Shown: piece by piece, positions 20,588 through 30,004 of the stretch
How the letters are laid out: every line of letters begins with the position of its first letter
Position numbering within the stretch: the first letter of the stretch is position 1
DNA from: Stentor roeselii
Taxonomy: Eukaryota > Ciliophora > Heterotrichea > Heterotrichida > Stentoridae
DNA length: 64,000 nucleotides
NCBI GenBank assembly: GCA_006503475.1
Contig: RSEH01000029.1
Span: forward strand, 124,001-188,000
Direction: 5' to 3'
Position numbers and translations under genes: made by a program
The notes under the pieces: model-generated
What the model saw: only the letters and a program-made list of their open reading frames with translations
Database searches by the model: none
Told to the model about the DNA's origin: nothing

Positions 20588-21613
20588 TTAAACTATAGGA
20601 AACGTGGGCTGCATATTAACTCCACAAATTCCATCGCCATCAACAATTTCAATTCTAATAAACCCTGCTTCTCCCCAATTACTTCCCCACGAGTTCTTAA
20701 CAATCCAAAAAGGTGGATTATTATTAAATTCAAATCCAACAGCAAGTACAGCATGATCCAAGCTAGTTCCACAATAAGGATCACTGACGATTCCTCCTCC
20801 ATAGCTTTGCCAATCAGGTCCATCAGCTTCAACCAAGACACTGACGGGTTGTTGAGCGACTGCCTGAGCAAGAGCCTGATAATTATTCGCTTCAACAAAA
20901 GAATAAGTTTGGATTGAAGCCGTTTTCTGAGAAGCTGCGCGATTATTGCACTGTTGATTGCTTCCCACATAAGGATAGTTGCTTTCCGTAGTGATGCCTC
21001 CATTGTCCGCGATGTACTGCATCGCCACTGACGGCCACCCCCCTCCACAGCCGTAGTTGGGTGAACAGTCGATGAGCTGCTGCTCTGACAGAGAAACCAG
21101 CCCGTGACCTGCGATGAACCAGGCACCTTCCACTGCTCCTGTCGTTGAAAAAGACCAGCAAGACCCGCATTGGCCCTGGTCTTTTACAGGAGTCACTGCT
21201 CCTTGATTTACCCAGTTCACTGAACTTGGGTAGTCAAAAGTTGAGACTGTTGGAAAGGAATTTGATTTTGATAGTTTAAAAGAAAGATTACGCGATTTGA
21301 ACTCGGAATTTGTTAGGTCTGTGAATTGATTTGGGGAAAGGTACCAGGATTTTTTTAAGGAGTTGAATACTCGAATGTATCCCATGTTTTCTGAGTAGAT
21401 TTTATAACGATTTAGGTACTCTGATGAGGAGTAGGACTTGCTGTGACGGATTAGGTAGGACTGGAAATCACTTTCTTCGAGTAGTTCTTTGGTGAGAAGA
21501 TGGGAAGGTTTAGTCATTGTGAGATAACCGATGATGGTCAGAGTGGCAAGAGTGGTGAAAAGGGTTTTAAGACTTGGCTTGAAATAAGATCTGTCTTGTC
21601 GGCTTTGGATCAT
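20588..21613 (-). CDS. Cathepsin L-like cysteine protease (copy 2, active-site complete)
   Basis: 341 aa, same layout as copy 1: signal anchor about 15-33, I29 pro-region about 48-108, mature domain from about 129. Catalytic residues are Q146 and C152 in [12 protein letters not shown]287 in [10 protein letters not shown] and N307 in [11 protein letters not shown]. Long stretches of the mature domain match copy 1 (for example [20 protein letters not shown]), so the two arose by tandem duplication. The gap to copy 1 is about 70 nt. Probable endolysosomal protease. Confidence 0.92.
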   Translation of the reverse strand: MIQSRQDRSYFKPSLKTLFTTLATLTIIGYLTMTKPSHLLTKELLEESDFQSYLIRHSKSYSSSEYLNRYKIYSENMGYIRVFNSLKKSWYLSPNQFTDLTNSEFKSRNLSFKLSKSNSFPTVSTFDYPSSVNWVNQGAVTPVKDQGQCGSCWSFSTTGAVEGAWFIAGHGLVSLSEQQLIDCSPNYGCGGGWPSVAMQYIADNGGITTESNYPYVGSNQQCNNRAASQKTASIQTYSFVEANNYQALAQAVAQQPVSVLVEADGPDWQSYGGGIVSDPYCGTSLDHAVLAVGFEFNNNPPFWIVKNSWGSNWGEAGFIRIEIVDGDGICGVNMQPTFPIV

Positions 21614-21657
21614 TATAATGGTGTAAATTTATTGAGATTTTTTAGGGTATTGAAGGA

Positions 21658-22680
21658 TTAAACTATTGGGTATGATGGAGATGTCTGGATTCCACATATT
21701 CCAGCTCCGGGAATGGATGCTATTCGGATGTAACCTTCTTCGCCCCAGGACTCTCCCCAACTGTTTTTGCATATCCAGTAGGGTAATGGTCCTGTGAAGT
21801 TGTAACCAACTATTAATAATGCATGGTTTGTGAGAGGTCCACAGTTGGAGTCATCTAAAATACCTCCTCCGTAGTTCTGCCAGTCTGGGCCTCCAGCGTT
21901 TATTAATACTGATATAGGCTGTTGAGATACTGCTGAAGCTAGTGCTTGGTAATTATTTGGATAAACATTTGAATATGTTTTTATTTTGGCTTCTATTATT
22001 AGCGCAGCGTCTAGGTTACATTGAACTTCTTGGAAACCTACATAGGCGTAGTTTGATTCGCTTGTGATTCCTCCGTTGTTTATTATGTATTGCATGGCTA
22101 CTGAAGGCCATCCACTTGAGCATCCATAATTAGGTGAGCAGTCCAGTAGCTGTTGTTCCGAAAGTGAAGTGAGAGTATTTTTCGAAATAAACCACGCACT
22201 TTCAACAGCCCCCGTCGTTGCGAATGCCCATCCATCCCCACAAGCTCCTTGATTTTTGACAGGAGTAACGGCTCCAAGATCAAGCCAGTTGATACTTGTC
22301 GGAAAATCCACACTTTTTTCACTTACATCAATCTTCTCAGGCTTCATCTCTGAAGATCTCGATGAAAGATAAATCGATTTAAACTCATCATTTGAAAGGT
22401 CAGTGAAAAAAGTAATAGAGAGGTAATAAGCTTTTCTTTGTGAGTTAAAAACTCGAATATACCCAGAATTTTCTTTAAATATTGAAAAACGCTTCAGATA
22501 TTCCGACCCTGAGTAACTTTTTGAGTACTTCAAGAGGAACTCAGTGAAAGATGCCTCGTCTATCCTTGACTGAAGCACCAAAGGCGAGTCCTCCTTCAAT
22601 CTAAACAAGAAAATCATTTCCAAGATAAAAAAACCAAAAAAAACCAAAGCCAAACCTTTTTTTCTTTTACCCTCAAGCAT
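21658..22680 (-). CDS. Cathepsin L-like pseudoprotease (copy 3, catalytic Cys replaced by Gly)
   Basis: 340 aa with full C1A layout: signal anchor about 9-27, I29-like pro-region about 45-104, mature domain from about 127. The active-site segment reads VKNQGACGDGWAFATTGA instead of [11 protein letters not shown]144 and C147 remain, but the nucleophile position is Gly150 (codon 22231-22233 on the plus strand, GGA when read on the minus strand) and the preceding Ser is Asp. H286 (LTNHALLIVGY) and N306 (CKNSWGESWGE) are kept. The frame is intact over 340 codons, so it looks like a maintained dead homolog, not a decaying copy. Possible roles are a decoy, an inhibitor or a binding partner of copies 1-2. 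Confidence 0.88.
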   Translation of the reverse strand: MLEGKRKKGLALVFFGFFILEMIFLFRLKEDSPLVLQSRIDEASFTEFLLKYSKSYSGSEYLKRFSIFKENSGYIRVFNSQRKAYYLSITFFTDLSNDEFKSIYLSSRSSEMKPEKIDVSEKSVDFPTSINWLDLGAVTPVKNQGACGDGWAFATTGAVESAWFISKNTLTSLSEQQLLDCSPNYGCSSGWPSVAMQYIINNGGITSESNYAYVGFQEVQCNLDAALIIEAKIKTYSNVYPNNYQALASAVSQQPISVLINAGGPDWQNYGGGILDDSNCGPLTNHALLIVGYNFTGPLPYWICKNSWGESWGEEGYIRIASIPGAGICGIQTSPSYPIV

Positions 22681-22706
22681 AATAATATCCTAAAATCTAT
22701 TAAATT

Positions 22707-23255
22707 TCATTGAATTACACCTTTAATCGATTTAGACTGTATCATGATTGAATTCGGCACAGTGTGGTCGATGTAAGCCACTTGTTTCCCTTGAAAACCT
22801 TTTTCTTTACTCACGACACGCACTCTACTTGCCATCGGCACAAAATTTCCCTTTCCCTTCATGACTGACAAATTCGACATCTCGAAGTTCAGCTTCAGCT
22901 CAGAATGACTGAAAATTCGCTTTTCGCCTGGAAGTGACCCGAACATATGACCTGAATGAGTTATTTGCTCAGAGTTTCGATGACTCAACATTCTTACTTT
23001 CAGGAATTTGTTCTCGGAAATAGATTTTTTTACTGAAGTCAATGTTGATGTCTTTCCGGAGTTCAATGGAAAAGTGAATAGGTTAGTGTTGATTTTACAT
23101 TGTTTTTTAGAAACATTGTGTTTTGAGTTCTTGTCGAGGGACTCGGTTAGATCTAGAATGTAACTTGGAGTCGATTTTAACTTTGGGAAACTTTGGGACT
23201 TTTGACGGCACGTCAAAGGATATTGACGGCCGGTAACCATAACATGAGGATCCAT
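22707..23255 (-). CDS. Hypothetical basic protein
   Basis: 182 aa, not recognised. Ser/Lys-rich, predicted disordered, no membrane segment. It ends 26 nt before the start of the pseudoprotease gene on the same strand. An inverted repeat (tttgacg gca cgtcaaa, 23201-23217) lies in the 5-prime coding part. Confidence 0.5.
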   Translation of the reverse strand: MDPHVMVTGRQYPLTCRQKSQSFPKLKSTPSYILDLTESLDKNSKHNVSKKQCKINTNLFTFPLNSGKTSTLTSVKKSISENKFLKVRMLSHRNSEQITHSGHMFGSLPGEKRIFSHSELKLNFEMSNLSVMKGKGNFVPMASRVRVVSKEKGFQGKQVAYIDHTVPNSIMIQSKSIKGVIQ

Positions 23256-23977
23256 GAATTGGGTTAATATTGGAATAAGGATGGGTTGAATATGGACTTT
23301 TTAGGAATAATGAAAATTTAGAGGAATTTAATAGATTTGGGAGAGTTTAAAATAAATAAAGGAATTTTATAAGATTTAAAGAATTAGTTATTGCATTTTT
23401 AGAGGAAATTATGAAATTTAGAGATGGTTATTAATATTGAGTTTAAATTACAGGAAATTTAGTTATTTGGGAACTGATAAGAAAAGATTTTGGCTAGCTT
23501 AGTGATTAACTAAAGAATGTGAGTTTTTAGGGATATGTTAGATGATTTATCATAAATATAATTCTTAATAAGATTATTAATCACTTCTTCTTTTCATATG
23601 AATCAAAACAAATCTTTTTGATTCAAATATACACAAATTTTTAAAATCCTTTTTATTTATTTAATAGTAAATCTTTATAGTTTAATAGTAAATCTTTATA
23701 GTTTATACAAAATCAGATATGCAAGTGGATAAGAAGTGTTCTTCAAAATTCAATCATTCTTAAATTAAAATACTCAATCAAGGTACAATTATAATTCATA
23801 ATTGAATAAATCATGATAAACAATATAAATTCAATTTAAATCTCTTTTCACTTGAATCTTGATAAATTTTTCTAATTTTATCATTATTTCCTCTTCAAAT
23901 AGCATATGATTATCTTTCAAATCTTCAAGAAAGTCATCTAAACAATTATCAACGCTAACACTATTCATTAGTTTCAT
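23256..23977. other. AT-rich intergenic region with a 2-copy 21-nt repeat
   Basis: About 720 nt between two minus-strand genes. Two exact copies of tttaatagtaaatctttata+g sit at 23660-23680 and 23681-23701. I see no coding frame otherwise. It holds the 3-prime flank of the importin gene and the leader of the 182-aa gene. Confidence 0.5.
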
Positions 23978-26653
23978 TTAAGCGAGTCTCAACGCTCGTT
24001 GTTTCGCCCTTTTATGAACTTTTTTCAGCCAGAAATGAATATTTCTAGCATCCTGGCACTCATTCAAAAATCTTTTTTTTTCCCCTTCAGTTAAGCAGTC
24101 ATGAGGAACATCGACAAGTGCTATTTGAAGCCAAGCAGGTCCGCATTCAACAAGCAAAATTTTATACATAAGGTCTTCGATTTCCTGATATATCTGGCCA
24201 GGCACATTATTAACCAAAGTCTTAAACAAAGCTTTCAATATATCCTGATAATGGATTAAAAGTCTATTCTCAGTAGCCTGATCATAAAATCGTCCCTCCT
24301 TATGACAATACTCTAAACTCGCTTCCAAAAATCCATAAAGACATTTCGCAGCTTCATAATGTTGAAGTCCGACTCCAGCTTTAGCCAAAACAACAACATT
24401 TTCAAAGACTTCAGTCCTGACAACAGCAAGTTCCAAATGCACAATATTTCTACTGACCATTCCAAAGAAGTCCTCAGTGAGTTCAGGGTTATTCTCTAAA
24501 GCATCAACCGAGTTCAAAACAACTAAACAACTATTGACCAGGGTGTTAAAAACCTGAATCATAGTAGACTGATACATGTTTTCCTTCCCAAAAATCTTCA
24601 CCAGTTGTTCAGCCATATACAAATAAGACGAATGTTTAAATTGACTGAACTGTCCTACAATAATCTGCAAAAAGTCCTCTAAAAACTCAGCAAAAGCTTT
24701 AGATAGTTTTTTAATAGCATGTTTGACAATTCTACAGATTTCTTCAACAGCGTTATCTGACTTTTGAAAGTCTGAAACAAGTGACCTAAGAGTGGGCCAC
24801 AAGTTTTTAAACAAGTTGTAAACAAGTAGAGGTTCAATTGTCTTATCCTCAACAGTGACTTTGAAAATAATAGCGAGCTTATCACAATTATGTATCAAGA
24901 CCTCCTCTGTAGGACTATTCAGAAGTCGTTCAGCGTAAACCCGTGCAAGTTCAAAAATATTTAAATGTTGTTGACTTCTCCAAATGACAGTAGCGATTCC
25001 TTCTAAAATCCCTTCATGACTGGAGGCAGGAAGACTTTCACACAAAGGCTGAATACTAAGCAAGACAGACGAGTGTCTTCCAAGTGCTTCATAGTTAATC
25101 ATTAAAGTCCTTCTAAGCGCATAAGCCACTACCTTTCCTTTTACCCCCTTTTGAATACAAGCGACGAGATAATCAAAAACTGGTCGAAGTACAGTTTCAC
25201 TTAATTCTTTTGAAGTATTCTCTAAAATCGAGCAAATTGTCAAGTTTACCTGATTCACAGGCCATACCTGTGAACAAAGCTGAGAAAGGATCTGGTTCAG
25301 CTCGTCTGTCAGATCTTTTTTGTCACAAAGCTCTGCGATTGAAGCGGCACATCCTGCAATGGCTTCTATTTGACTGAATCTTTCATAATCTGATTGGGAA
25401 GGGTTTGAAAGAATTGATGATAGATGAGCTTTTAAAGGACTTAGAAAGTTCTGGCAGGTTAGAATGTCGCAAATGTAAGAGATTATGATTGATATGTTGT
25501 ATCTTAAACCTTCTGTTTCTTTTTCGATACCTGATTCGAGCTCTTCACGACTTAGCTGGAAATGATTTATGCAGATTGGAAGAAGACGGTTTAGAAGTGA
25601 GATGAAAAAGTCGCTTATTGAGGATTTTTGTTGGGCTTCTAGTCCTGTGAATCGCTTGCATATTCCACGCCAGAACTGTGTCAGCTCGTAAATAGCTTCT
25701 GATGATTTTGTTGCACAGAGGTCCACTAGGACGTCGAGAATCACCTGAGACTTGCCGAGTAAGATCTGATCCATGTGGACTAGACCTAAGCTTGTGAAGA
25801 TTTTTACATACCCTTCAATCACTGAAAAATCCTGAACAGCCCTCAAAGCATCCTGCCTAATAGAAACCAAGAACCCAACAAGTGTCTTAACAGTCTCCTG
25901 ATAAACCTGATAATCCTCAGTCAAATAAATGAGTTCACAAAGCACGCCACATCCCGTCTCAAAATGTTCCGGAGCCTTAACCGCCTCACAAGTCATGACC
26001 AACAAGCGACTTCCAGGCAGTACTTCCGCAACTTCTCTATCAACTCCAAAATGGACCCAAGCCAAAAAGACTTCCAAAACAAGTCTTGAATGAGAACCTG
26101 CGCATTCTTCAAGAAACTTGAAAATCTGGGTAGTTTGTTTTTCTAAAAAGCACTGCAAACTATTAACTTTCTCTGAATCAACAACAATTGACTGGTTGTT
26201 GACTTCTTCAGCGATGCACTTAAGGACTTCCAAAAAGACCTGAGTTTGACTGGAGAAGACTGAAGCCAGTTCAGAAAGCATTGAAGCAGACCAGGTCTCT
26301 ACAAGATGAACGGCGAGGATTCCGATGCTTTGGGCGAGTTGTCTCATTACTTTTTCTTGCCCCGCGAACTTAAAGCACAGGCTCAGCAGGTTGGACTTGA
26401 ATTGGTTGGTGTCGAGTTGTCTGATTTCTTCGAAGTCGAAGAGAAGTTTGGTTTTTAGAGTCTGCGCGTTGAAGATGTAAACGTACTCGGGTAGGCCTGG
26501 AGTCTCGAACAATTGACCTAGAACTGACCAGGGAGATGCGGACTTACGGTAGTGACCCAACCATCGGTCTGCTGATTTTATGTCTTCTGGATTTTTACTC
26601 GTGTAGAGACAGTGGATCGCGTTCAGCACCTTGTCGACTGAGAACTCTTCCAT
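23978..26653 (-). CDS. Importin-beta family nuclear transport receptor, TNPO3/IPO13-like
   Basis: 891 aa, near the 920-960 aa usual for transportin-3 and importin-13. The N-terminus fits these receptors: VLNAIHCLYTSKNPEDIKSA, then DRWLGHYRKS, SPWSVLGQLFE and FNAQTLKTKLLFDFEEIRQL, the Ran-binding HEAT repeats 1-2. The rest is all alpha-helical with a HEAT-like periodicity. These receptors carry SR proteins or other cargo through the nuclear pore in a RanGTP-dependent way. It is divergent from the next gene with 13 nt between the two start codons. Assigning it to TNPO3 or IPO13 would need a tree. Confidence 0.75.
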   Translation of the reverse strand: MEEFSVDKVLNAIHCLYTSKNPEDIKSADRWLGHYRKSASPWSVLGQLFETPGLPEYVYIFNAQTLKTKLLFDFEEIRQLDTNQFKSNLLSLCFKFAGQEKVMRQLAQSIGILAVHLVETWSASMLSELASVFSSQTQVFLEVLKCIAEEVNNQSIVVDSEKVNSLQCFLEKQTTQIFKFLEECAGSHSRLVLEVFLAWVHFGVDREVAEVLPGSRLLVMTCEAVKAPEHFETGCGVLCELIYLTEDYQVYQETVKTLVGFLVSIRQDALRAVQDFSVIEGYVKIFTSLGLVHMDQILLGKSQVILDVLVDLCATKSSEAIYELTQFWRGICKRFTGLEAQQKSSISDFFISLLNRLLPICINHFQLSREELESGIEKETEGLRYNISIIISYICDILTCQNFLSPLKAHLSSILSNPSQSDYERFSQIEAIAGCAASIAELCDKKDLTDELNQILSQLCSQVWPVNQVNLTICSILENTSKELSETVLRPVFDYLVACIQKGVKGKVVAYALRRTLMINYEALGRHSSVLLSIQPLCESLPASSHEGILEGIATVIWRSQQHLNIFELARVYAERLLNSPTEEVLIHNCDKLAIIFKVTVEDKTIEPLLVYNLFKNLWPTLRSLVSDFQKSDNAVEEICRIVKHAIKKLSKAFAEFLEDFLQIIVGQFSQFKHSSYLYMAEQLVKIFGKENMYQSTMIQVFNTLVNSCLVVLNSVDALENNPELTEDFFGMVSRNIVHLELAVVRTEVFENVVVLAKAGVGLQHYEAAKCLYGFLEASLEYCHKEGRFYDQATENRLLIHYQDILKALFKTLVNNVPGQIYQEIEDLMYKILLVECGPAWLQIALVDVPHDCLTEGEKKRFLNECQDARNIHFWLKKVHKRAKQRALRLA

Positions 26654-26666
26654 TTATTACACAATC

Positions 26667-28796
26667 ATGGAGTCATCCGAAGAGTCATTCGAAATCCCTG
26701 AAGCCCATTCACAGCTGACCAAAGCCATTCACTCATATCAAGACCTTCTCGAAAAATGCAAAAAGGTAACAAGACTAGGAAATTACCACAAATATTACCA
26801 AAAGCACCTAGTCAAACATTGTGACAAACTAAAAGAATCCCAGATCTCAAAGGTCCAACTTCTAATATCTCCCGGTGTTGGAACAGACCACAACTTCAAC
26901 CTTTTTCGTTTTTTAACTTCAAAACTTCCAAAGCTAAACCTTTCATTTCCCATCATCGACACACTAATCCTCAGTCCTCAAGATCAAAATTTCATTCGTA
27001 ACGACCTTGAAGGAAAATTTGAACAACACTCAAATCATTCAGCTGTTCAAGAGTTCTTCAAAAGACTCAGATTCGGCAACGATGGAATCCCTGTATGTCT
27101 TGCAAAGCCTGACAACGGTAAACTGCTTCTTTTTGATTCAGTTTTAAATGTTTCCAGGTTTCTTTTAGAGAACCCTTCTTTTGAAGGCTCTCTTCAGAGT
27201 TATGTGGCTTCAGCGCATTTAAACATTATTCGAGTTCATTGGAAGGACTCAGGGCAGGTCAGAAGTTTTTTAATAAAAAAAAAAAATTTGCAGGTTTCAG
27301 GACTTGCAAAAGAACCGATTAAAGTAAAAGTCACTAACAAGGTCTTTGCATCGACTGAAGCAAGTGAAGACGACTCGTTGAAGCCAGGGCAGACAGATGA
27401 AGAATGCTTAAACTACGCATTTGGAGTAGTAAAAAAACATAAAAGAGCTCAATTACGACGTATTTCTTTTTTAAATGACAATACCACCCAAGAGCTTCCT
27501 TCAAGTAAATTATTTTCTATTTATGAACACCCTGTCAATAGCTTTCCAAGTCTCAGCTCATTTTTAGAACAAGTCGCAAAAAAATGTAAAGATCTCAACG
27601 TCCACCCTTGGAATGCGGAAGAGCCTGAAACGCTTCATCTGAATGAAAAAGACGCTGAAAAGTTTTTAGTGCTTGGAACTGACCCGGAGCACTTGGAAGT
27701 GACTGAACTTAAAACAGTTTATCATCAAGTTTTCACTACTTTAATGAAAGTTGCAGCACTTGTCGACCGTCATTTGTTGAAACAAAAAAAATCATTAAAG
27801 GAAATTTCTTTAGACTTCCTCAAAGACCGTGATTGGCGACTGTTTAAAGTGCATGATATTAAAATCAATGAATCACTTGCAGACTTTCGAGAAATTTCAG
27901 CACCTTTCAACAAATTAAGCTTCAGTAGTTTTGTACCGCCTTTAAAGAACCAGAATAAAAAACTTGATATGCTTTGTGTGAAAATCAGAAATATTCCTTC
28001 TAAAAGACCAGACCCGCCTCTTCTTCATAAGCGGACAATGATGAGTACTCAAACCCCCATGCCTATCAGGTACCCGGTGATTAAAGAAAAGGCAAAAGGC
28101 TCAATTTCAGGACTTAGAGAAAAATTCGACAGTTTTTTAAAAAAAACTGAAGATTTACAAGTTTTCGACAACTTGAAACTCGACCAACAGAAACAAACTT
28201 TAATTGAAAATTATCTTGAAAGTTTCACAGGTTATGCTAAAAACTTGAAAGAAATCGAAGCGAAAAAATCACTGAACAACTCAGAAGTCTCTGCAAGTTT
28301 TAACAAAGAAATAAAAGGAAAAACTTCTAGTTTTAACTTAAAACCTGTGATGAAAGAATACAACTCGATGATGATCCACGTTCGAAGAGTTAATATGAAG
28401 AAGAAAAAACCTTTAATTGAGAATTACGGAGGAGAAGACTTTTTCCGCAATATTATTAAAAACTTCTGTCAACGGGTAGTGAGTTTAGAGAATATAAACA
28501 AGCGAGTCTCTGCAATGTCAAGAGAAGTATTTCACGGAATGTTTTTGAAAGGTTTAGGATGTGTGTTTAACTCAAATCTCACTTTAAACTTTCGACAACT
28601 AGTCCGACAACGACATAAAAATCTAGGAATCGATTCAGAGACCTACAAGAGTTTCTGTGGAATTTTCATGGTAGTCTTACAAGAAGCGAAGATATTACCC
28701 TCTGATTTAGAAGTGATCAACGACAACCTTTTATCTTTCTCAGGGTCAATTTGTTGTCCAGGGAAGAATTCAAAGCAAGTTGATCGAATATTGTAA
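26667..28796 (+). CDS. Large protein with C-terminal truncated-globin-like domain
   Basis: 709 aa from the first ATG that lies outside the divergent neighbour; the frame is open upstream but has no ATG. The first 580 residues are not recognised. Residues about 586-700 read like a 2/2 (truncated) hemoglobin: YGGEDFFRNIIKNFCQRVV, then a helix, FLKGLGCVF, then RQRHKNLGID with H650 at the proximal (F8) place, then SETYKSFCGIFMVVLQEAKI. The Tyr normally at B10 is Cys. Truncated globins occur in Tetrahymena and Paramecium. Heme binding is possible because the proximal His is kept, but fusion to a long unknown region is unusual. The globin call rests on pattern alone. Confidence 0.6.
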   Translation: MESSEESFEIPEAHSQLTKAIHSYQDLLEKCKKVTRLGNYHKYYQKHLVKHCDKLKESQISKVQLLISPGVGTDHNFNLFRFLTSKLPKLNLSFPIIDTLILSPQDQNFIRNDLEGKFEQHSNHSAVQEFFKRLRFGNDGIPVCLAKPDNGKLLLFDSVLNVSRFLLENPSFEGSLQSYVASAHLNIIRVHWKDSGQVRSFLIKKKNLQVSGLAKEPIKVKVTNKVFASTEASEDDSLKPGQTDEECLNYAFGVVKKHKRAQLRRISFLNDNTTQELPSSKLFSIYEHPVNSFPSLSSFLEQVAKKCKDLNVHPWNAEEPETLHLNEKDAEKFLVLGTDPEHLEVTELKTVYHQVFTTLMKVAALVDRHLLKQKKSLKEISLDFLKDRDWRLFKVHDIKINESLADFREISAPFNKLSFSSFVPPLKNQNKKLDMLCVKIRNIPSKRPDPPLLHKRTMMSTQTPMPIRYPVIKEKAKGSISGLREKFDSFLKKTEDLQVFDNLKLDQQKQTLIENYLESFTGYAKNLKEIEAKKSLNNSEVSASFNKEIKGKTSSFNLKPVMKEYNSMMIHVRRVNMKKKKPLIENYGGEDFFRNIIKNFCQRVVSLENINKRVSAMSREVFHGMFLKGLGCVFNSNLTLNFRQLVRQRHKNLGIDSETYKSFCGIFMVVLQEAKILPSDLEVINDNLLSFSGSICCPGKNSKQVDRIL

Positions 28797-28808
28797 ATTA
28801 ATCTATAA

Positions 28809-29648
28809 ATGAGACTTTTTCAAAGTGACCAAGATTTTAAAGACCAGGTCAAGTCTTACATGCCTGACTTCAACATCAGTTCATTTAACTTTAAAATAAC
28901 TGTGATTTTCAACTAGGTAGGGCAAGTGCTTATCTTTCTGTTCACACTTTTATTAAGTGGAGACCCGAACAAGCCCTCGACATGTGCCTTGTTACTTTTA
29001 GGAGCAAAGGTAAAGTTTAACTAGTTCACTCCTCTTATCGTTGTTGACTATGAAGTCCTTCGTCTGGTGCTTCCAGTGATGCTACACGGCTCAGTGATGC
29101 ATTTAGTGGTAATCTCAAGTAAGGGCAACATGTTTTTTCAACTGAGATTCGGCTTCTCCGCTGAAAAGTTCTACGGGACTAGAAGATACATCGCGATTTA
29201 TCTACTTTCAGGATTAGGAGGGAATGTTTTAAGTGCTTACATGATGCCTGGAACAGTTTCGATCGGCGCTTCTTCTGCGATTTTTGGGATTATTGCAGTT
29301 TATGGAATTTACATCGCTTATAACTGGCATCACATGGGTCAAGGTCGAGATTGTATTTTGATTATTTATGGATCAATGGTCATTTACCAGTTCATTGAAA
29401 GTTTCTTCACACCCACCATTGACCTCTATGGACATCTTGGAGGGTATCTTGTTGGAGGCTTTACTAGTCTCATGCTTTTGCATAGAGAAGAGTCTTCAAA
29501 AAAGTGGAATGCTTTAGTCGCCGCTTGTTTTGTCGCCTTTTGTCTTTATTTTGCAGTTTTTTTCGTTTTGCTCTTTGGAATTGATTTTAACTGCGACTCG
29601 GAATGTCATCCTTGCAATGGACTTAAGTATAACCCGAACTTTACATAG
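28809..29648 (+). CDS. Rhomboid-family intramembrane protease (three 15-nt introns)
   Basis: Spliced length 264 aa. Two introns (28902-28916, 29010-29024) remove in-frame stops; a third (29109-29123) has no stop but its removal restores the rhomboid motif HGSVMHLVGNMFFQ (H83, H88, N92). The catalytic Ser is S140 in SIGASSAIFG, with the usual Gly after it replaced by Ser, and the catalytic His is H194 in LYGHLGGYLVGG. At least six hydrophobic segments fit rhomboid topology. Rhomboids cut transmembrane proteins within the bilayer. It starts 12 nt after the previous stop and ends 18 nt before the next ATG, so spacing is very tight. The C-terminus is Cys-rich (CDSECHPC). Confidence 0.85.
28902..28916 (+). 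other. 15-nt intron (rhomboid intron 1)
   Basis: Reads gtgattttcaactag: GTG start instead of GTA, A at position 10, AG end. It carries the TAG that would stop the unspliced frame. Splicing joins ATA ACT to GTA GGG. Confidence 0.85.
29010..29024 (+). other. 15-nt intron (rhomboid intron 2)
   Basis: Reads gtaaagtttaactag, with A at position 10 and a TAG in frame. Splicing joins GCA AAG to TTC ACT and keeps the frame open. Confidence 0.87.
29109..29123 (+). other. 15-nt stop-free intron (rhomboid intron 3)
   Basis: Reads gtaatctcaagtaag, with A at position 10. It has no stop and keeps frame whether spliced or not, so a gene finder would read through it. Removal restores the family spacing H-x3-N in HLVGNM; retention adds five residues inside this motif. 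Confidence 0.75.
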
Positions 29649-29666
29649 GTTAATAGATTGTTATAA

Positions 29667-30002
29667 ATGTTTGAACAGAGGCCACCTTCGAGAGGAACTG
29701 TTGTTATGGTCTTGTTGATTGTTTTAGCACTTATGTTGCCCACTTTGATCTTTTCGAAGGGCTCTGAGAATACTGAACAGCAGACGAAAAATAGGAAAGA
29801 GATTTTGTAAGGATTATGAAGGAATTATTTGAAAAAAGCAACTAGGATGATGGTTAAGGAAAGGGATGTCATGGTGAGGGAGATTGAATTGATTTATTTG
29901 GAGAATCATGAAAATTTTACTCAGAGTGTGGTTGATAAGCTTGACTTGAAATTTAAGAAAATCAAGGATTATTCTGAGACTATCAGCAAATATTTAGACT
30001 AA
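29667..30002 (+). CDS. Small single-pass membrane protein (one 15-nt intron)
   Basis: 106 aa when the 15-nt intron 29807-29821 is removed; neither exon alone would be noticed. The N-terminal exon has a transmembrane helix (TVVMVLLIVLALMLPTLIF, about 11-29). The second exon is a charged helical tail with one N-F-T site, ending SETISKYLD. The start is in the TATAAATG context 18 nt after the rhomboid stop, and the stop is 2 nt from that of the convergent kelch gene. Not recognised. Its place right after a rhomboid makes it a candidate partner or substrate, which is pure inference. Confidence 0.65.
29807..29821 (+). other. 15-nt intron
   Basis: Reads gtaaggattatgaag, with A at position 10 and a TAA in frame. 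Splicing joins ATT TT to G AAT and opens the frame for another 59 codons. Confidence 0.75.
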
Positions 30003-30004
30003 CT

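Noticed and set aside
23660-23701. CRISPR or satellite from the 21-nt repeat
   Set aside because: Only two adjacent copies without spacers; simple local duplication.
26631-26666. Upstream start for the globin-domain gene
   Set aside because: The extension begins at TTG and overlaps the importin start codon; the first ATG is at 26667.
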